A program made the translations under genes and the position numbers. A stretch of DNA of 64,000 nt from Trileptium ribeirensis (Eukaryota; Nematoda; Enoplea; Enoplida; Thoracostomopsidae): assembly GCA_030248225.1 (NCBI GenBank), contig JASANE010012378.1:62001-126000 (forward strand). Reading direction: 5' to 3'. Below are positions 23,302 through 35,024 of this stretch, one piece after another. A model generated the notes under the pieces. The model was given only the letters and a program-made list of their open reading frames with translations. It made no database searches and was not told the origin of the DNA. The first letter of the stretch is position 1; each line of letters starts with the position of its first letter.

Positions 23302-23869
23302 CTTCTTCTTCTTTTCTTGGAGTCGCGACCTATTGGCCATAGACTCCTCCCATCGGTTTGATTCTGGAGCATGCGCGTAGGAATCTGATGACATTGGTTG
23401 GTTGTTCGTAAAGAACGTCTTCCGTTGGTTCAGGTGGTAGGTATCTCTGTCGGAAGGAATCTCCAATCGGGCACTCCCAGAGAGCATGTTTCAGGTCGTC
23501 ATTTTCATGGTTGCATATCTGGCATCGTGGCGAGGGGGCTTTCCCGATGTGGTGTAAGTACCAATTCAGTATGGGTGACTTCTCCCCGCATCGCAGTTGG
23601 GCCAGTATTCTTCGCTCTCGTCTGGTCAAATTGACTTCTTTATCTCTGCTAGCCAGGTGGAGGTCTGATCCCGTCTCTTTCCAATTCTGCCGCTAGCTTC
23701 TCCCGGTACATCCGGGTCTTGTTTTTGCAGTCGTGAAGTCAATTGGTACTGATTGTTGGTCCATTGCGTTTCCTGCGTTTGCCAGCTTGTCTGCTTCTTC
23801 ATTTCCTTCAATCCCCGCGTGACATGGCACCCACTGTATTATGACCTTATTGACTTTGTTGCACAGTAA
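23302..23869 (-). mobile_element. 5'-truncated LINE insertion with 14-bp target duplication
   Basis: A non-LTR retrotransposon fragment of 568 bp is flanked by perfect copies of GACTGTTCTGTTTC (23,288-23,301 and 23,870-23,883). Read on the minus strand it ends with an AAGAAGAAGAAG-type tail, as expected for target-primed reverse transcription. It sits about 100 bp upstream of the predicted exon 5 acceptor in the kinase gene. The perfect duplication indicates a comparatively recent insertion. Confidence 0.9.
23330..23862 (-). pseudogene. LINE ORF2 C-terminus: RNase H end and CCHC knuckle
   Basis: On the minus strand the 5' part reads IIQWVPCHAGIEGNEEADKL, the last active-site region of an RNase H domain as carried by I/R1/Jockey-type LINEs. 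After a frameshift and an in-frame stop near 23,700 it continues with LTRRERRILAQLRCGEKSP, and CQICNHENDDLKHALWEC forms a CX2CX8HX4C knuckle. It ends at MGGVYGQ at 23,330. Only the 3' end of the element was inserted, so the reverse transcriptase is missing. Confidence 0.86.
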
Positions 23870-23883
23870 GACTGTTCTGTTTC

Positions 23884-25444
23884 GAGTGGATGAACATCGA
23901 CCAGATGTAGAATTTATCTATCCGCGAACAATAGTCTGGAATAGCTCTCACGAAGTTTTAAATAGCGCGCTAAAATTTCGACGACTTGCGAATAGCTTCG
24001 ATCAAAGTTTTAAAAAATTTTCGAACGAAAATCGTAGGACGGACTTCTAACGAATAACAGCGCTTTCATTTCAATCGACTACTGTACGATGACAACATGT
24101 AATGAGTGACAATACGTGACTGGACGTTATAAAAATCAATAACGTGTTGTTATTTCTTGGTCATGAAATATAAGTTAAAACTGCTACTCAAATAAGACCA
24201 AAAACAGGCCCTGCATTATATTGCACTAATAGACAAGCAGCATACTACTCCAACAAAAAATAATTATTGTTAAACATCCACAAATTTTCATATTTATCAC
24301 TAGAAATAAGTGTAATGATATTGAACCAAATTTATGAGGTTTCGATTTCACGCTATTTCGATTGATTTTCATTTTGGCTGATTAAGCTTAAAACGTAATT
24401 TTGATTGATCTAAACTGTAAGGGATTTCCTCATATTTTAAATTCATAATATCTCAATCGATTTTAACTGAACGATATTTTGACTGCGCTGTTAAGTAATA
24501 ATCCGATCATGGTATATATTCAGAAAATTTTTCCTTATATAGCAAGGTCACCTTTTGGATGGAGCAAAAGCAATTCTTACAGGCCAATATGAGGCAGTAA
24601 AACGTTAGTCTACCGTGCAACGCACGCAAGCAATATTGTCGTCAGACTTATAGCCTGACACGAAGAAATACATAGCTAAACAAGATGGTGCCATTTAGTT
24701 CTTATTTTTGTTTAAGTTATATTATCATAAAATAAATTTACATAGTATATTGGTGAAGTGAAGACCTTTTACGTCTACGCTTTTACCGAAAACTACAAGA
24801 TACATAAAGCTGCGGTCACACGTCAAAATTTTTGCTCAAATTTTCAATAAAATTCGAAAGCGATTTTAGCATTTTCGGTGAATTTGAACGTGTGAACACT
24901 TTGTTCAAACTTGCCTAGCATATGGCGTTAGCCAATGAGGAACAATGAATAAAACTTGAAAATTTTTAGCTCAAATTTTGAAGTACTTATTGTGATTTGC
25001 ATTATTTTTCTATTATACATTAAAGTCAAATTTGTACAAAAATTTGTTGAGTTTTCTAGTTCAAAAATTTAAAGCGTTTAAAAGGCACCTTTAGACGTAT
25101 TACTACACTAAAATGACGAAAAACAAACTGTTCTATTAAAATTTGTGCCTTATTCACCGAGTTCAATATTTTTTCTAAGCTAAGCAGATTAAAAGCAATG
25201 TCAGGCGTAAAGCGAGCATATTAAACATCGCTATTAGTTTGTCTCATCGCCAAGGTAATAAATTCTAAGCACTTTATGTCATTTAGAGAGACATACACAA
25301 CTATAATAAGCAGCTGCTTACAAAATGAGCCAAATATAAGCAATGTGGCCTGAATAGTTAGAGAGATCAGTTTGTTCACTCACATTATGCAACTACATAT
25401 GTATATGCTCTACCAAAAGACCAATTATAGCACGCATTATGTAT
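23884..25444. other. Intron 4: weak inverted repeat only
   Basis: AT-rich intron. Around 24,817-24,898 GGTCACACGTCAAA recurs inverted as TTTGAACGTGTGAAC, and a related GAGTTTGAACGTGTGAGC lies at 61,590. This suggests a decayed dispersed element, but its limits cannot be drawn. Confidence 0.35.
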
Positions 25445-25960
25445 ATGTGGTTCTAGCGGTTACGGAAATATTGCCGTTTTTGGAAACCTCATTTTGAGTT
25501 AACACTGCAGCGTAAATAATGTTAATAGCAACACAACATTTAAGCTATACAGACGATGTATTGTTCCACAAATCGAGACCAACCACGTCTATATAGCTGA
25601 AGCTGTTGCGGCGATATTACCTTTTTCGTGTAATTTGGGTCTCATGGCCCATTCGAAACACCATTTTGACCCAATCTGCAGAGAAAATAACGACAATAGG
25701 AGCACACCATATGCCGCTATATAGAGGGCAAATTGCCGTGTAAAATGAGACCAATAATACCGATGGATCTTGAACGGTTATGAAGATATTGTAGTTTTCG
25801 TGTATTTTGGGTCTCATGGGCCCATTTTGACCAAATGCTGCACCCTAATAGAGCCATGTAGTAAAGCATTATAGAGATGTTTGTTCCACTAAATGAGCCT
25901 AATTTTGCTCAGATATATATTATTTTCACCAAAAATGCCGACGTCGAGATACAATCCGTA
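25445..25960. repeat. Decayed tandem array, unit about 150-175 bp
   Basis: Three degenerate units begin near 25,450, 25,600 and 25,770. They share a GATATTG/GATATTA block, TTTTCGTGTA, TTTGGGTCTCATGG, CCATTTTGAC and CTGCA. Divergence is high. It resembles an old satellite or an internally repeated transposon. Confidence 0.55.
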
Positions 25961-26493
25961 ATATGTTTTGATGGGATCCTTTTTGATTTGACCCGAGCAC
26001 ACCTATTTTAACACCACAAAGAATTGGAATCAGTTTTCACATGTAACTAAAGGGCACAAATAAAGATTCTTTCGAATGAGAAGGACAATGCGCCCACCTG
26101 AAGATGAGTTATATGTGTCATCCCCAAAAAACCCAGAAACGGACACCGTCGAAATTTACCAATCTGGCCAGTACGATTCCCGTCGATTATTAATGGGAAC
26201 GACTTCAGCTTATTCCATCATCGCATAAATCCACGGTTTCTGCGATTTTCGTTTTAGTAACCTATTAAAAATTTAAGCATATTTTTAAGAGCACAACACT
26301 GTTTCTGAGATGATGTCGATTATTCCGAAATGGGCTTATGGTCTGCAACAAATCTTAATCTATGAAATTATTATTTAAAATAATTTTAAAAATAATACTA
26401 AGCGCGAAAACTGCTTAAGGTTCATTTGTTATCAACGCTATCAGCGATGCTCTGTCTGTTTGTTGTCGACGAATAACGATAGTGATTCAAATA

Positions 26494-26697
26494 CTGCAGT
26501 CACGGCCAAAAATAACTGCAAAATAATCCATCGAAATTTCATTCTATTTAGATTTTAGTGCAATTAAATATATTTTACATTTATATAATTTCGATTGTTT
26601 TCGATTAAACGAACTTTCGATCGATTGCGGGTAAACAACATTTCGATCGATGGCGATTTCGTTTGTTTTCGATTGCACTTATTTTTGGCCGGGACTG
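26494..26697. repeat. Tc1/mariner-type MITE
   Basis: The left end CAGTCACGGCCAAAAATAA and the right end (CAGTCCCGGCCAAAAATAA on the other strand) are inverted and nearly identical. TA dinucleotides at 26,492 and 26,698 fit the TA target duplication of this superfamily. The interior repeats TTTCGATCGAT and TTTTCGATT several times and encodes nothing. It lies in kinase intron 4. Confidence 0.7.
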
Positions 26698-27695
26698 TAT
26701 TCCGTGGTTAGCCAATAAAAGGACACATGACGATCGGTAACTGGCTTTTATGTACGTAAAAGAATCTAAATTAATTGCGCCATTGCTTTTAACAGAAGCT
26801 TAGATTGAACCAAAAGCAAACAGTTATATATACACATTAACTGTTTTCCTGGAACAAAATGTGCGTAAAGTCAAACATTGTGGGCTCCACTCCCACTCGC
26901 TCAAAATTTTCTCATTACCATGTTAGCTAAAAAATTACGTATATGCATACACCGTCCAACACATAAAATTTGTATAGAGCAGAGAAATCAATCGATCCTA
27001 CACTGTCTATCATAATTATTAGGTATTGGACTCAAGTTTTCAGATCGTACGAAAACCTTGACCAAAAGTGTATTAAAGATAACCAGCGAAAGATGCTTCC
27101 ATCGAAACTTTTCAGAAACTATCTATACAATTAATCAACGCCTAGCAATTACTGATAAAATATATGTCATTCCTTACTGAAGATTATGCTACTTCATTTT
27201 ATACTTGGTCGGTACTATATTTATATATTATTGTGACTGTTAGCCTAGCACAGAACCTATCAAGGCAAGTAAGTCGTTAGATAATCAACTGTCACAGCGT
27301 TTCAACTGTTTCGGACCCCCGTCATTTCGGTTTTAATGTTCTGTTTGACTACACAACATGATATTAAGATAAATTTTTACTTTTACCTCAAACTTATTAT
27401 CGGTTTTATGGTACCTCGACTCCATAAAAATCTTTGAAATTAATTATTTTTGACGTCAAGCAAACAGAAACCGCTCTTATAAATCGGCGAGTAATCAATG
27501 TAACACTATAACATTGATTTTCAGAATTTGGGATGATTCATTGTGGCTATGCATTGATGTAATAAGTAGCTGCAATAATAACAGCTGTATGTATTCGATG
27601 TTTGTTCGTGTGCTTACACAGTTAAAACCAACGGATTCGATATTCCTATTCAGCTGTAATCCATCAGTGTAACAACAGACTGTTAAGCAAGGTAC
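26698..27695. other. Intron 4, right part: nothing recognised
   Basis: AT-rich intron between the MITE and exon 4. No feature can be supported. Confidence 0.35.
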
Positions 27696-27930
27696 AGCAC
27701 TAACACTTGAGATCCAAATTTTGCCGGATGGAGTTCACTCAGCGGCGACAGTATCACCATTGGCAGCTTTCGAAGCGGCGAAGCAGACATTGTGTGCGCA
27801 ATCTTACTGCCGCTGCAGCCTACCACAGACGAGCCGGCGCTATCGCTGCTAACACTGATACTTGTATTTGAGCATGACGGTTTCACAAAATTGGAACCGT
27901 CGACATGTAACGTGCGATCAGTCGAATCAC
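27696..27930 (-). CDS. RSKR: RSKR/S6KL-type kinase, exon 4
   Basis: The exon encodes DSTDRTLHVDGSNFVKPSC, a Ser/Gly-rich stretch (SDSAGSSVVGCSGSK) and SPLRKLPMVILSPLSELHP. The acceptor ATACCACTTTAG|GTGATTC leaves two bases (GT), which complete a Gly codon with the last base of exon 3. The donor is uncertain. CT|GTACCT at 27,696 gives the phase needed for exon 5 but is a poor match. CAA|GTGTTAG at 27,707 is an alternative that would require another small exon. No domain was recognised. Assignment rests on phase, composition and order. Confidence 0.6.
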
Positions 27931-28079
27931 CTAAAGTGGTATATTAGTGGTGAAACAACTATTATCTCACATGCGAGGGTGAAAGAGTGCGAGTGTGATT
28001 TCATTTTTAAGTTATACTTTCGTGTAAGCACCTGTAGCAAGCTGCGTTTCATGTATATATCAACCTAAAGCGTTAGGAA

Positions 28080-28700
28080 CCATGAATTCATTGAAAAACC
28101 TAAAACCTCGTCGACCCTAAACCCGTCTATACCAACGCATCAAGTATTTGAACCAAACCACCGTATGCAGCGTACCCAGTATAACTGTATGTATAACTAA
28201 ACTACTGAAGACAGACCAAACATCTGAAAATCAGGTTCATTAATCCTAAACCCATGAAAAACCTTCGAAAATAATATTATTTGCATGAAATATTATTGCT
28301 GATCACTATATAACCAAACCATCTTATTCAGCATTCCGAAAAACCTCGATATGACTATTTTCATGCCATATACCAAACTACCGAAGAAACACAATATTCC
28401 GGGAATATGGCTCATTGACCCAAAACTCATGTACGCTGGAATCTAAATAACCAAATCATTGTATCAGAAAAACCCATATACACCATTCTTGATGCTCAGC
28501 ACATAATACATAACCAAACAAATAAAAACATACATTTTGGAAATCGAGTTACGTCAGCCATAAAACCTTTCAAACTCCATGAAAGGTATAATAAAGTCAG
28601 CTTGGACTGTACATAGTAAAACCATCGGATTCAGCGCGCCTAATAACCCTGTAGGCGCTCATTATAAGATGAAACACGTAGTAACATGCCGAAATTTGAA
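28080..28700. repeat. Very degenerate tandem array, unit about 140-180 bp
   Basis: Blocks such as ACCAAACCACCGTATGCAGC (28,155), ACCAAACCATCTTATTCAGC (28,313), ACCAAATCATTGTATCAG (28,449) and AAAACCATCGGATTCAGC (28,615) recur with CTGAAGA/CCGAAGA and CCCATGAAAAACC-type neighbours. The array is old and the unit length varies. Confidence 0.42.
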
Positions 28701-29838
28701 AAATCGCTTTTTTGGCAAAGGGCCGACGAACCATATTCGGGCCCAGGCAATGGTCCCACAAAAAGCATAGCTGTAGATCTCAATAAGCTGATTCCGCGGG
28801 GTGGTCTCCGTTTTTAGATGCGAAGCCTGTATCACGAGGTATGGGTTGTGAAGCACTGGTAGACAATATCCAGATTTGGCAAAGAACTTTTCAAACATTT
28901 TTTTGCCATTTTGACCCGGAATATGGGGTCGGATGTGTTAGCACTTAACTAATGGGTCATGGTCACTTTTGCTGTGTACGTTCGAAAATCCATCCAAACG
29001 AAGGTGAGTTAAATGACAGCGAGACAAAAACACATTTTTCCCCTAGCGCCCTCACTGGAAACTCCACTCGCTTCGCTCGCTCCGTTTCAACTATTGTATG
29101 CGGAGGTGCAAGACGTGTACACTGATAATGTTACAGAAGAAATCGTTTAATTTGGGATGTCGGATTCGACAAAATATGAGTTGTATTCCCGGTTTAAAAG
29201 AATTCAGTTAAATGGGTTTGCTGGTGGAACGTTCGTTTTAAATCGACAGTTGCTGAATCAGTTTGACCCAAATTAATCTGACGTTAAAATGTCATTTCGA
29301 ATCAGGCGTATTCCAGAATATAGTAGCTACGTAACATTTCAATAGTGAATTATTAGCTAAAATTTGTTGTAATAGCCGTCTTTATAGTTTTATTCCATTT
29401 AATGGTTGAACTTTTGAGAAACAACAAAATACCGCCTGACTAATATAGCGCGAATAACAAAATGTTTGGCACCGTAGTCGGCTTGTCCAAAAAGGGGAAG
29501 GCAGCACGTATATTGACCTCCACAACCGTTCCCCAGTTCAGGTAAATTTTGGCTTCCGCCCAGTTCCAGGTATTTTCTTGCGCATCTAACAAGTGATGAG
29601 TGTTTAGCTATCGTTGACTAAAAATGTCGAAATTTTTCCATGCGGGTCCAAAAGTAGCTGAAACTTTCACTTGTTACATATCCACAATTGAGTAGTTACC
29701 TTACGCACACTTGGCGTTTTCTGACAGTTACAATACTTTATGGTCAACTGAATTCAACTTTAAGTTCGACTGAGGGTCACTATAATACCAGGGAGTATCG
29801 CCCCTCCAGGTATTTACAGCTCACCCACATGCCTTCAG
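28701..29838. other. Intron 3: nothing firm
   Basis: AT-rich intron with a short CGCTTCGCTCGCTCCG patch near 29,075 of the kind found at the ends of several repeats in the window. No exon is seen. Confidence 0.35.
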
Positions 29839-31041
29839 CAGGGAATAACCGGAACCGAAATTTACAGTAACGGAAACTAGTAACCGGAACCGTCCATTTA
29901 AACCGGATCCGGAACCTAGTCTTCGAAACCAATATAGTAAAACAGATGAAGGACGAATTGAGGGTACATTGAATTTAAAATGTGTTAAAAAAATTTTATG
30001 TTAAACTTAATGTACGTGATAGCATTATTGTTTTTCTTGAACTTTATAGAGACTGAGGAAGCTAAATAATATTTATTTATCGATCAATATGTCGGTTTTT
30101 GGACCCCCAGAGCAAAAATGCCTTCCAGTATACACCCTTGTGAATATTGCGTCAAAATGCATGTGCTTATAACGCATGGAGCGTTCTATCCGTTCTATAA
30201 ATACTTTCACTCTGTAGAAGAAACACTTTCGCTCTGTTTCCAGTTGCCTCTCTTTACTACACATACGTCTGTTACATGTTATTCTGTAGGAAACTTGACA
30301 TTATTGATTTATATGGTTGTAAGAGAAAATAATACAAGGTAATTTTCTCTGAATAGTGGTTAGAAACACTGTTTAGGCTGCGTGTCTCTAAACACTGTTC
30401 GGTTCTATCCAGTGCCCATCAGTTAGATGATAATGGTGATGACTTTATAATCAGAATGCAATAAATGAGATAAACTGTTATACTGCTCGCATAGTTTCAA
30501 TAAATGCAGTTCATTGCCAAGAACTCAGTTTCTGGCTGCGTTCCACATATGTTAATACTTTACTTCAATGTAGGCTAATTTACAAAGTTTATAAACGCAC
30601 TGGTTAGTGCTTGACGTAGCTTATTATATTAGCCAAGCTTACAGCTAAGTACTTCTAAATTATCCATACTTTATTACCGAGTTAGAACTGTATAATTCTA
30701 ACATATCCCACAGACTTCTGAATGTGTTAAATAGCATCGAGTTGGCTTTGTTTTGCTAACAAACTCCTGCAGGGTTAAGATTTAAAATTCCTACTGAACT
30801 TATGTGTCCTACTTCCGTTTCACACGGCAATTTGCTGAGTTAATCTTTTTTGTTTGCTTGTATTGGAATTTGATCATTGTGTATATTACATATGTTTGGA
30901 CCACAGATGAATCAAAAAAGTGGAAAATTTCAAACAAAAATTTTTGAACCGGAATTCCGGTTTCGGTATGGTTTTTGCCTTTTGCCAGAACCGCAACCGG
31001 AACACGATTTTCGCCGGAACCGGAATTCCGGTTACTCCCTG
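29839..31041. mobile_element. Non-autonomous hAT element, copy 1
   Basis: The element begins CAGGGAATAACCGG and ends with an inverted terminus that reads CAGGGAGTAACCGG on the other strand. Eight-base flanks GCCTTCAG and GCCCACAG match at six of eight positions, as an aged hAT target duplication would. The interior matches the copy at 56,740-57,878 along its length, including GTCGGTTTTTGGAC and AATTCCGGTTTCGGTATGG. Small coding frames inside differ between the two copies, so it encodes no functional transposase. It lies in kinase intron 3. Confidence 0.82.
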
Positions 31042-31633
31042 GCCCACAGGTATAATTTTAGTTGTTTGGACAAATCAGAACATGCTATGGTGACACTCAT
31101 AGATAAGTTTTACAGTTCGCCAAACCTCCGACACCTAAACGAAAGTGTTTGGATTTAATGTAATCACCTCCTAGCAACAGAGCGATAAAACTTAGTGTTG
31201 AAATTAGAAAAATACAACCCCTAAACTACAACAGTATTATGTCAAAGGCAAGCTGCTTCAGTTTTGAGGTCATAAAGTAAGGAAGAGAATCAGTAGTATT
31301 GTAGACCGTTGTAAATACAGCTCATTATATTAGTGACTAAAATGCACATTAAGTTTTCGACTGATTTTATTTAAGCACGTTGCGTTAAATATAAAGTCAC
31401 GTTCACAAAAATCATTCACGAAAGATGTCTAAAAAATTCCCAGCTTTACTGCTCACTGTTCAGCATACTAATAGATTTTAAACTTTTCATGAAGCTTGCA
31501 CGTCAGTTTCGCCTTATTTGTTAGCAATACCGTAGGACGTTTAGATCACAAAAGGTCATTTATCAAAAGCTATTTTAGCTATTAATTAGCATAATATTAT
31601 AAATTTACCACCTAAAAATTATCTACGACATAC

Positions 31634-31793
31634 CACGTTCAGACCCATCGACATTCAAGTCGTCACTGGACGTGGAATCAAAGTATGGAATATTAATAGC
31701 ATGGCCACGATCTTTGAAAGGAAACCCAGAGGCCGGCGCACGAGGCAGTTGAAGGCGGTTAGCACTGGCTGCAACTACATCATTACAAACAAT
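31634..31793 (-). CDS. RSKR: RSKR/S6KL-type kinase, exon 3
   Basis: A 160-bp exon encodes 53 residues, from IVCNDVVAASANRLQLPRAP to STSSDDLNVDGSER. The acceptor is TTACCTTTTTAG|ATTG and the donor is good (GAACGTG|GTATGTC). It starts in phase 0, matching the end of exon 2, and ends with one base that joins exon 4 as a Gly codon. It is enclosed by in-frame stops just outside the splice sites, which supports the limits. No domain is recognised; it belongs to the long N-terminal extension. Confidence 0.65.
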
Positions 31794-34657
31794 CTAAAAA
31801 GGTAAAACGTAATTATATTAACAAGGAGCTTCATCCTTAATTGATTTTTTCACCATCTGGGGGCATAAATATTCACTTAATTACTGACCTTACATCATTA
31901 CAATTCTAATATGGCACGATAATTCCGATTTAATTAGAAAACTCTAACAAAAAACTCAATTCTAAAATCCAAAATATTTGATCCGTGAGGACACTGAGAA
32001 TCTGAATCTTGCACAAGTGCAGCAGTTGAACAATACACGTTCGACGGTAAAGCTTCGTCCCTTCTAGCTATCGATTTAAATTATCTATTAGCGTCGATTT
32101 AAATTATCGATTAGCGTCAAGATAGAGATGCTAGTATTAAATACTAACAATAAATCATATTCCTGCGACGAGAGATAGTAGTCACTATAATGTATTGACA
32201 TAGTGGACAACTAATCAGACAATATTTATGTGCAAATATTTAAAATTAAACTGAGGCTCTAGTGATGATTGGATATTCAGAGGAACGGCAATCATATTGC
32301 TATAATTTATTGGAAAGTTTATTTATGGGCAAGGGAAGTTATCTCAAACAGCCGGTAACCGAGCAAAAAGTGCCTGTAGTAATTTGATACGGAAAACTTA
32401 GCATAAGATTGATGGATTTTTGAAAATTGACAACTTTTTTCAAAAAAAACGAGACCAGAACACAAAATCATTGCGAGCTGCAGTACTGTAGTTGTATATA
32501 ATTTTCGGAAGAGCAACTATTTTCGAGCTATATATAAGCCAAATTTAAAATAAAACTACTGCAAAAAGTCGAATTTTTGAACTTTCGACTAAGCTAATTT
32601 CTTGATTGTTGGAGTGAATGGGAAATATTACGGCTATTTACTACGTTTCATGTAACCTAAAATTCGATCATATTCAGTAAGTTGTTGCGACACCTGTGGA
32701 TAGCTGCAGAGGATAAATTCCTAAATTGTATAACATAAACTATTTTGCACTTTTTTAATTATTAAGATGGCAAAGAATTTATACGGTGTTTAATCCTGCG
32801 AAAGCAACAGTATTTCCGCGATATGGCCATATCCAATACTGCATGCACACCCAATTTCGGGAAAAATAGCAGCTGTTCAATTGCTACTCGTAAATTGTCA
32901 GCAAATTTTTCGTCACAGATTCGCGTTTATTTTCGCCAGTAACTTTGCCTTTAATAACGTATCGCTGGTAGATTCTCCTATTAGTACTTTGATGGTGGCT
33001 CTGGAAGCTCAATTTGGAATCTTTGAATTTGGAGATAGAGAAGCATTCTCACTAGACCGCACTATGGTGAAAAAGATGGGTGTCCGTTTATTTTTCTCTG
33101 TAAGCAGGACTTCGATATCTCAAAGTGAACCGATATGGACGTATGAGGGCTCATATGAAAGCTACAATACTCTATATGTGCCTTTTGGAGATTTTATTCC
33201 GATTTGACACACCCAGGTCCCATCACAGTGGGTCGAAGTCAGAGTCACAGTGGGTACCCAGGGGTACATGGTTAAAATGGGCCATTTTTGCTCATAACTC
33301 GGCAACCCTTGAGCCGATTTGCATTATTTTGATATCGAAATATCTGTCCTAGGAAGCTTTATTTATGGGTATATAAATTGTTTTGGTCACCTCCTTGTGG
33401 GGCATGGGGGACTTTAGCAAATGGTCAAATTTCTAAAGTTTTGGTCAAACTTTGTCGAATTGTAGCTATGTAACCAGTCAAGCGATTCGAACGAAATTCG
33501 GTGTGTGGTTAGAGTTAGTTTGGTGCACTCGAAGGGCTTCAACAGTTTTGATGTAGGAGCCCTGGGTCAATTGGTATTTCAGGCCAAATTTGGGCCCGAC
33601 GCCCTATACAGTCATCTGTGACATTACCACTTTTAACGGTATATTAATAGATTTGTTTCTCAAGATATGTTCATATGGGTTTTCGTGGGTGCTGATTTCA
33701 AATCTTCACTGTATTTAAATGCATCTCTTCGTGTAGAGGTAGTTATATCAATGGGTGAGACAAGGCGAGTGGTGCGAAAGGGACAAGTGTCATGCGGTCT
33801 GTAGAAAATTCTGTTTTTCTGTGCTACTGTGCTTTTGTTAAGATTCTTATATATACATATAATACGTACATATTATGCTGTTCACGATTCGTAACCAGTT
33901 CTGAGGTAGAGTTAACTCTCGTAGGGTTCGTATTACATATCTGACTATAAGTTTTGCTGCATCTATGCATTATTCAACAGCAGAATAAATATATTTTGGT
34001 TAGTTACATCTTTGTTTCGTAACAGGAATATATTTTTTGAATAAGTTGTCCCACGGGTATGGTAATGTTACAGTTTATCATTTCTCCGAATTCATAAACT
34101 TGGCATGTCGCCAAGATTCTAGTAGAATAGATACTGAGCGCAGACCAGCCACAATCGCGAAGTTATTAAGATACAATATTTAATAGTTTTCAACATTAAT
34201 ATTGCTTATCTCCTTTTACCAGATAGGCCATACCATAGGCTTGAATTTCCATGAAATGCATTTGAGCAAAAACCTGTTGAATTCATAAAACTTGAAATTC
34301 TTTTGATGCTGGGCATCAACTATAATGAAGAAAGATAAACCTATAAAAATCGGGTTATATATAAAGGAAAAATCCTTAATCCATCAAAAATGCTACATAA
34401 GTTAAAATGTTTCATCCGTCATGTAGCCAAAGCGTCAGTATGGAAAGAAGCCTAGCAGTAAAACGCTTATTACAATATCGTTAGCATATGTAATAATAGC
34501 TACTACCATTTTAAAAATTACAGTATATATGTCTAGTGTTGTATATACATCTTTGACGTGTAGCATTACATGTAATTATGTGCATAAGCCACGCGACGTA
34601 AGTAAATTTAATTACGAGCTACTCAACAATTTGTAGGTATGTAGTAAACTTGTTTAC
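31794..34657. other. Intron 2: possible repeat at 33.2-33.6 kb
   Basis: AT-rich intron. From about 33,195 to 33,620 it becomes GC-richer and contains CATAACTCGGCAACCCTTGA and TCGAACGAAATTCGGTG-type sequence of the style seen in arthropod non-autonomous transposons. No second copy or end is found here. The 108-codon plus-strand frame at 32,881-33,207 is not supported as a gene. Confidence 0.35.
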
Positions 34658-35024
34658 TTCTTTTGGACTCGGAACATCAGGCAAAGAGTACCACCCGGTT
34701 AGGTCGCCCAAACGCGGTCGTTTTCTGCTTCCATACGAATGGGCGCAGGAAACCGGCGAGGGATGCTTGTTGTCATCCGACTCAAACTGATGCGATGCAG
34801 TCGATCTTGAAAGTTGATGTTCGGGCGTGCTTGCGCGTAATAAACTGTTAGACAGCGAGGCGCTTTTGGCTAGAAATTCAGATACATTATAGGGACGCTG
34901 ACAATGAGCTGGGTAGTATCGTTGATGAGTAGTTCGTGAAGAATGAGCATTGTGTATCGGTGAAACATATGGATTACGGATGACAGTAGGCGTAGAAAAT
35001 TTCTCGGTTAAAGTCGACACACTT
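34658..35024 (-). CDS. RSKR: RSKR/S6KL-type kinase, exon 2
   Basis: A 367-bp exon encodes 122 residues, starting SVSTLTEKFSTPTVIRN and ending GDLTGWYSLPDVPSPKE. The acceptor GTGTATTTTCAG|AAGTG is strong. It leaves one base that completes a Leu codon with the CT at the end of exon 1. The donor GAA|GTAAAC ends the exon in phase 0, agreeing with exon 3. The sequence is rich in Ser, His, Pro and Arg and looks disordered, with a basic RKRPR patch. The frame remains open about 40 bp beyond the donor, but the phase match favours the shorter form. Confidence 0.7.

Noticed and set aside
32881..33207. 108-codon plus-strand frame
   Set aside because: Chance length, no domain, no codon-like composition contrast with its surroundings.
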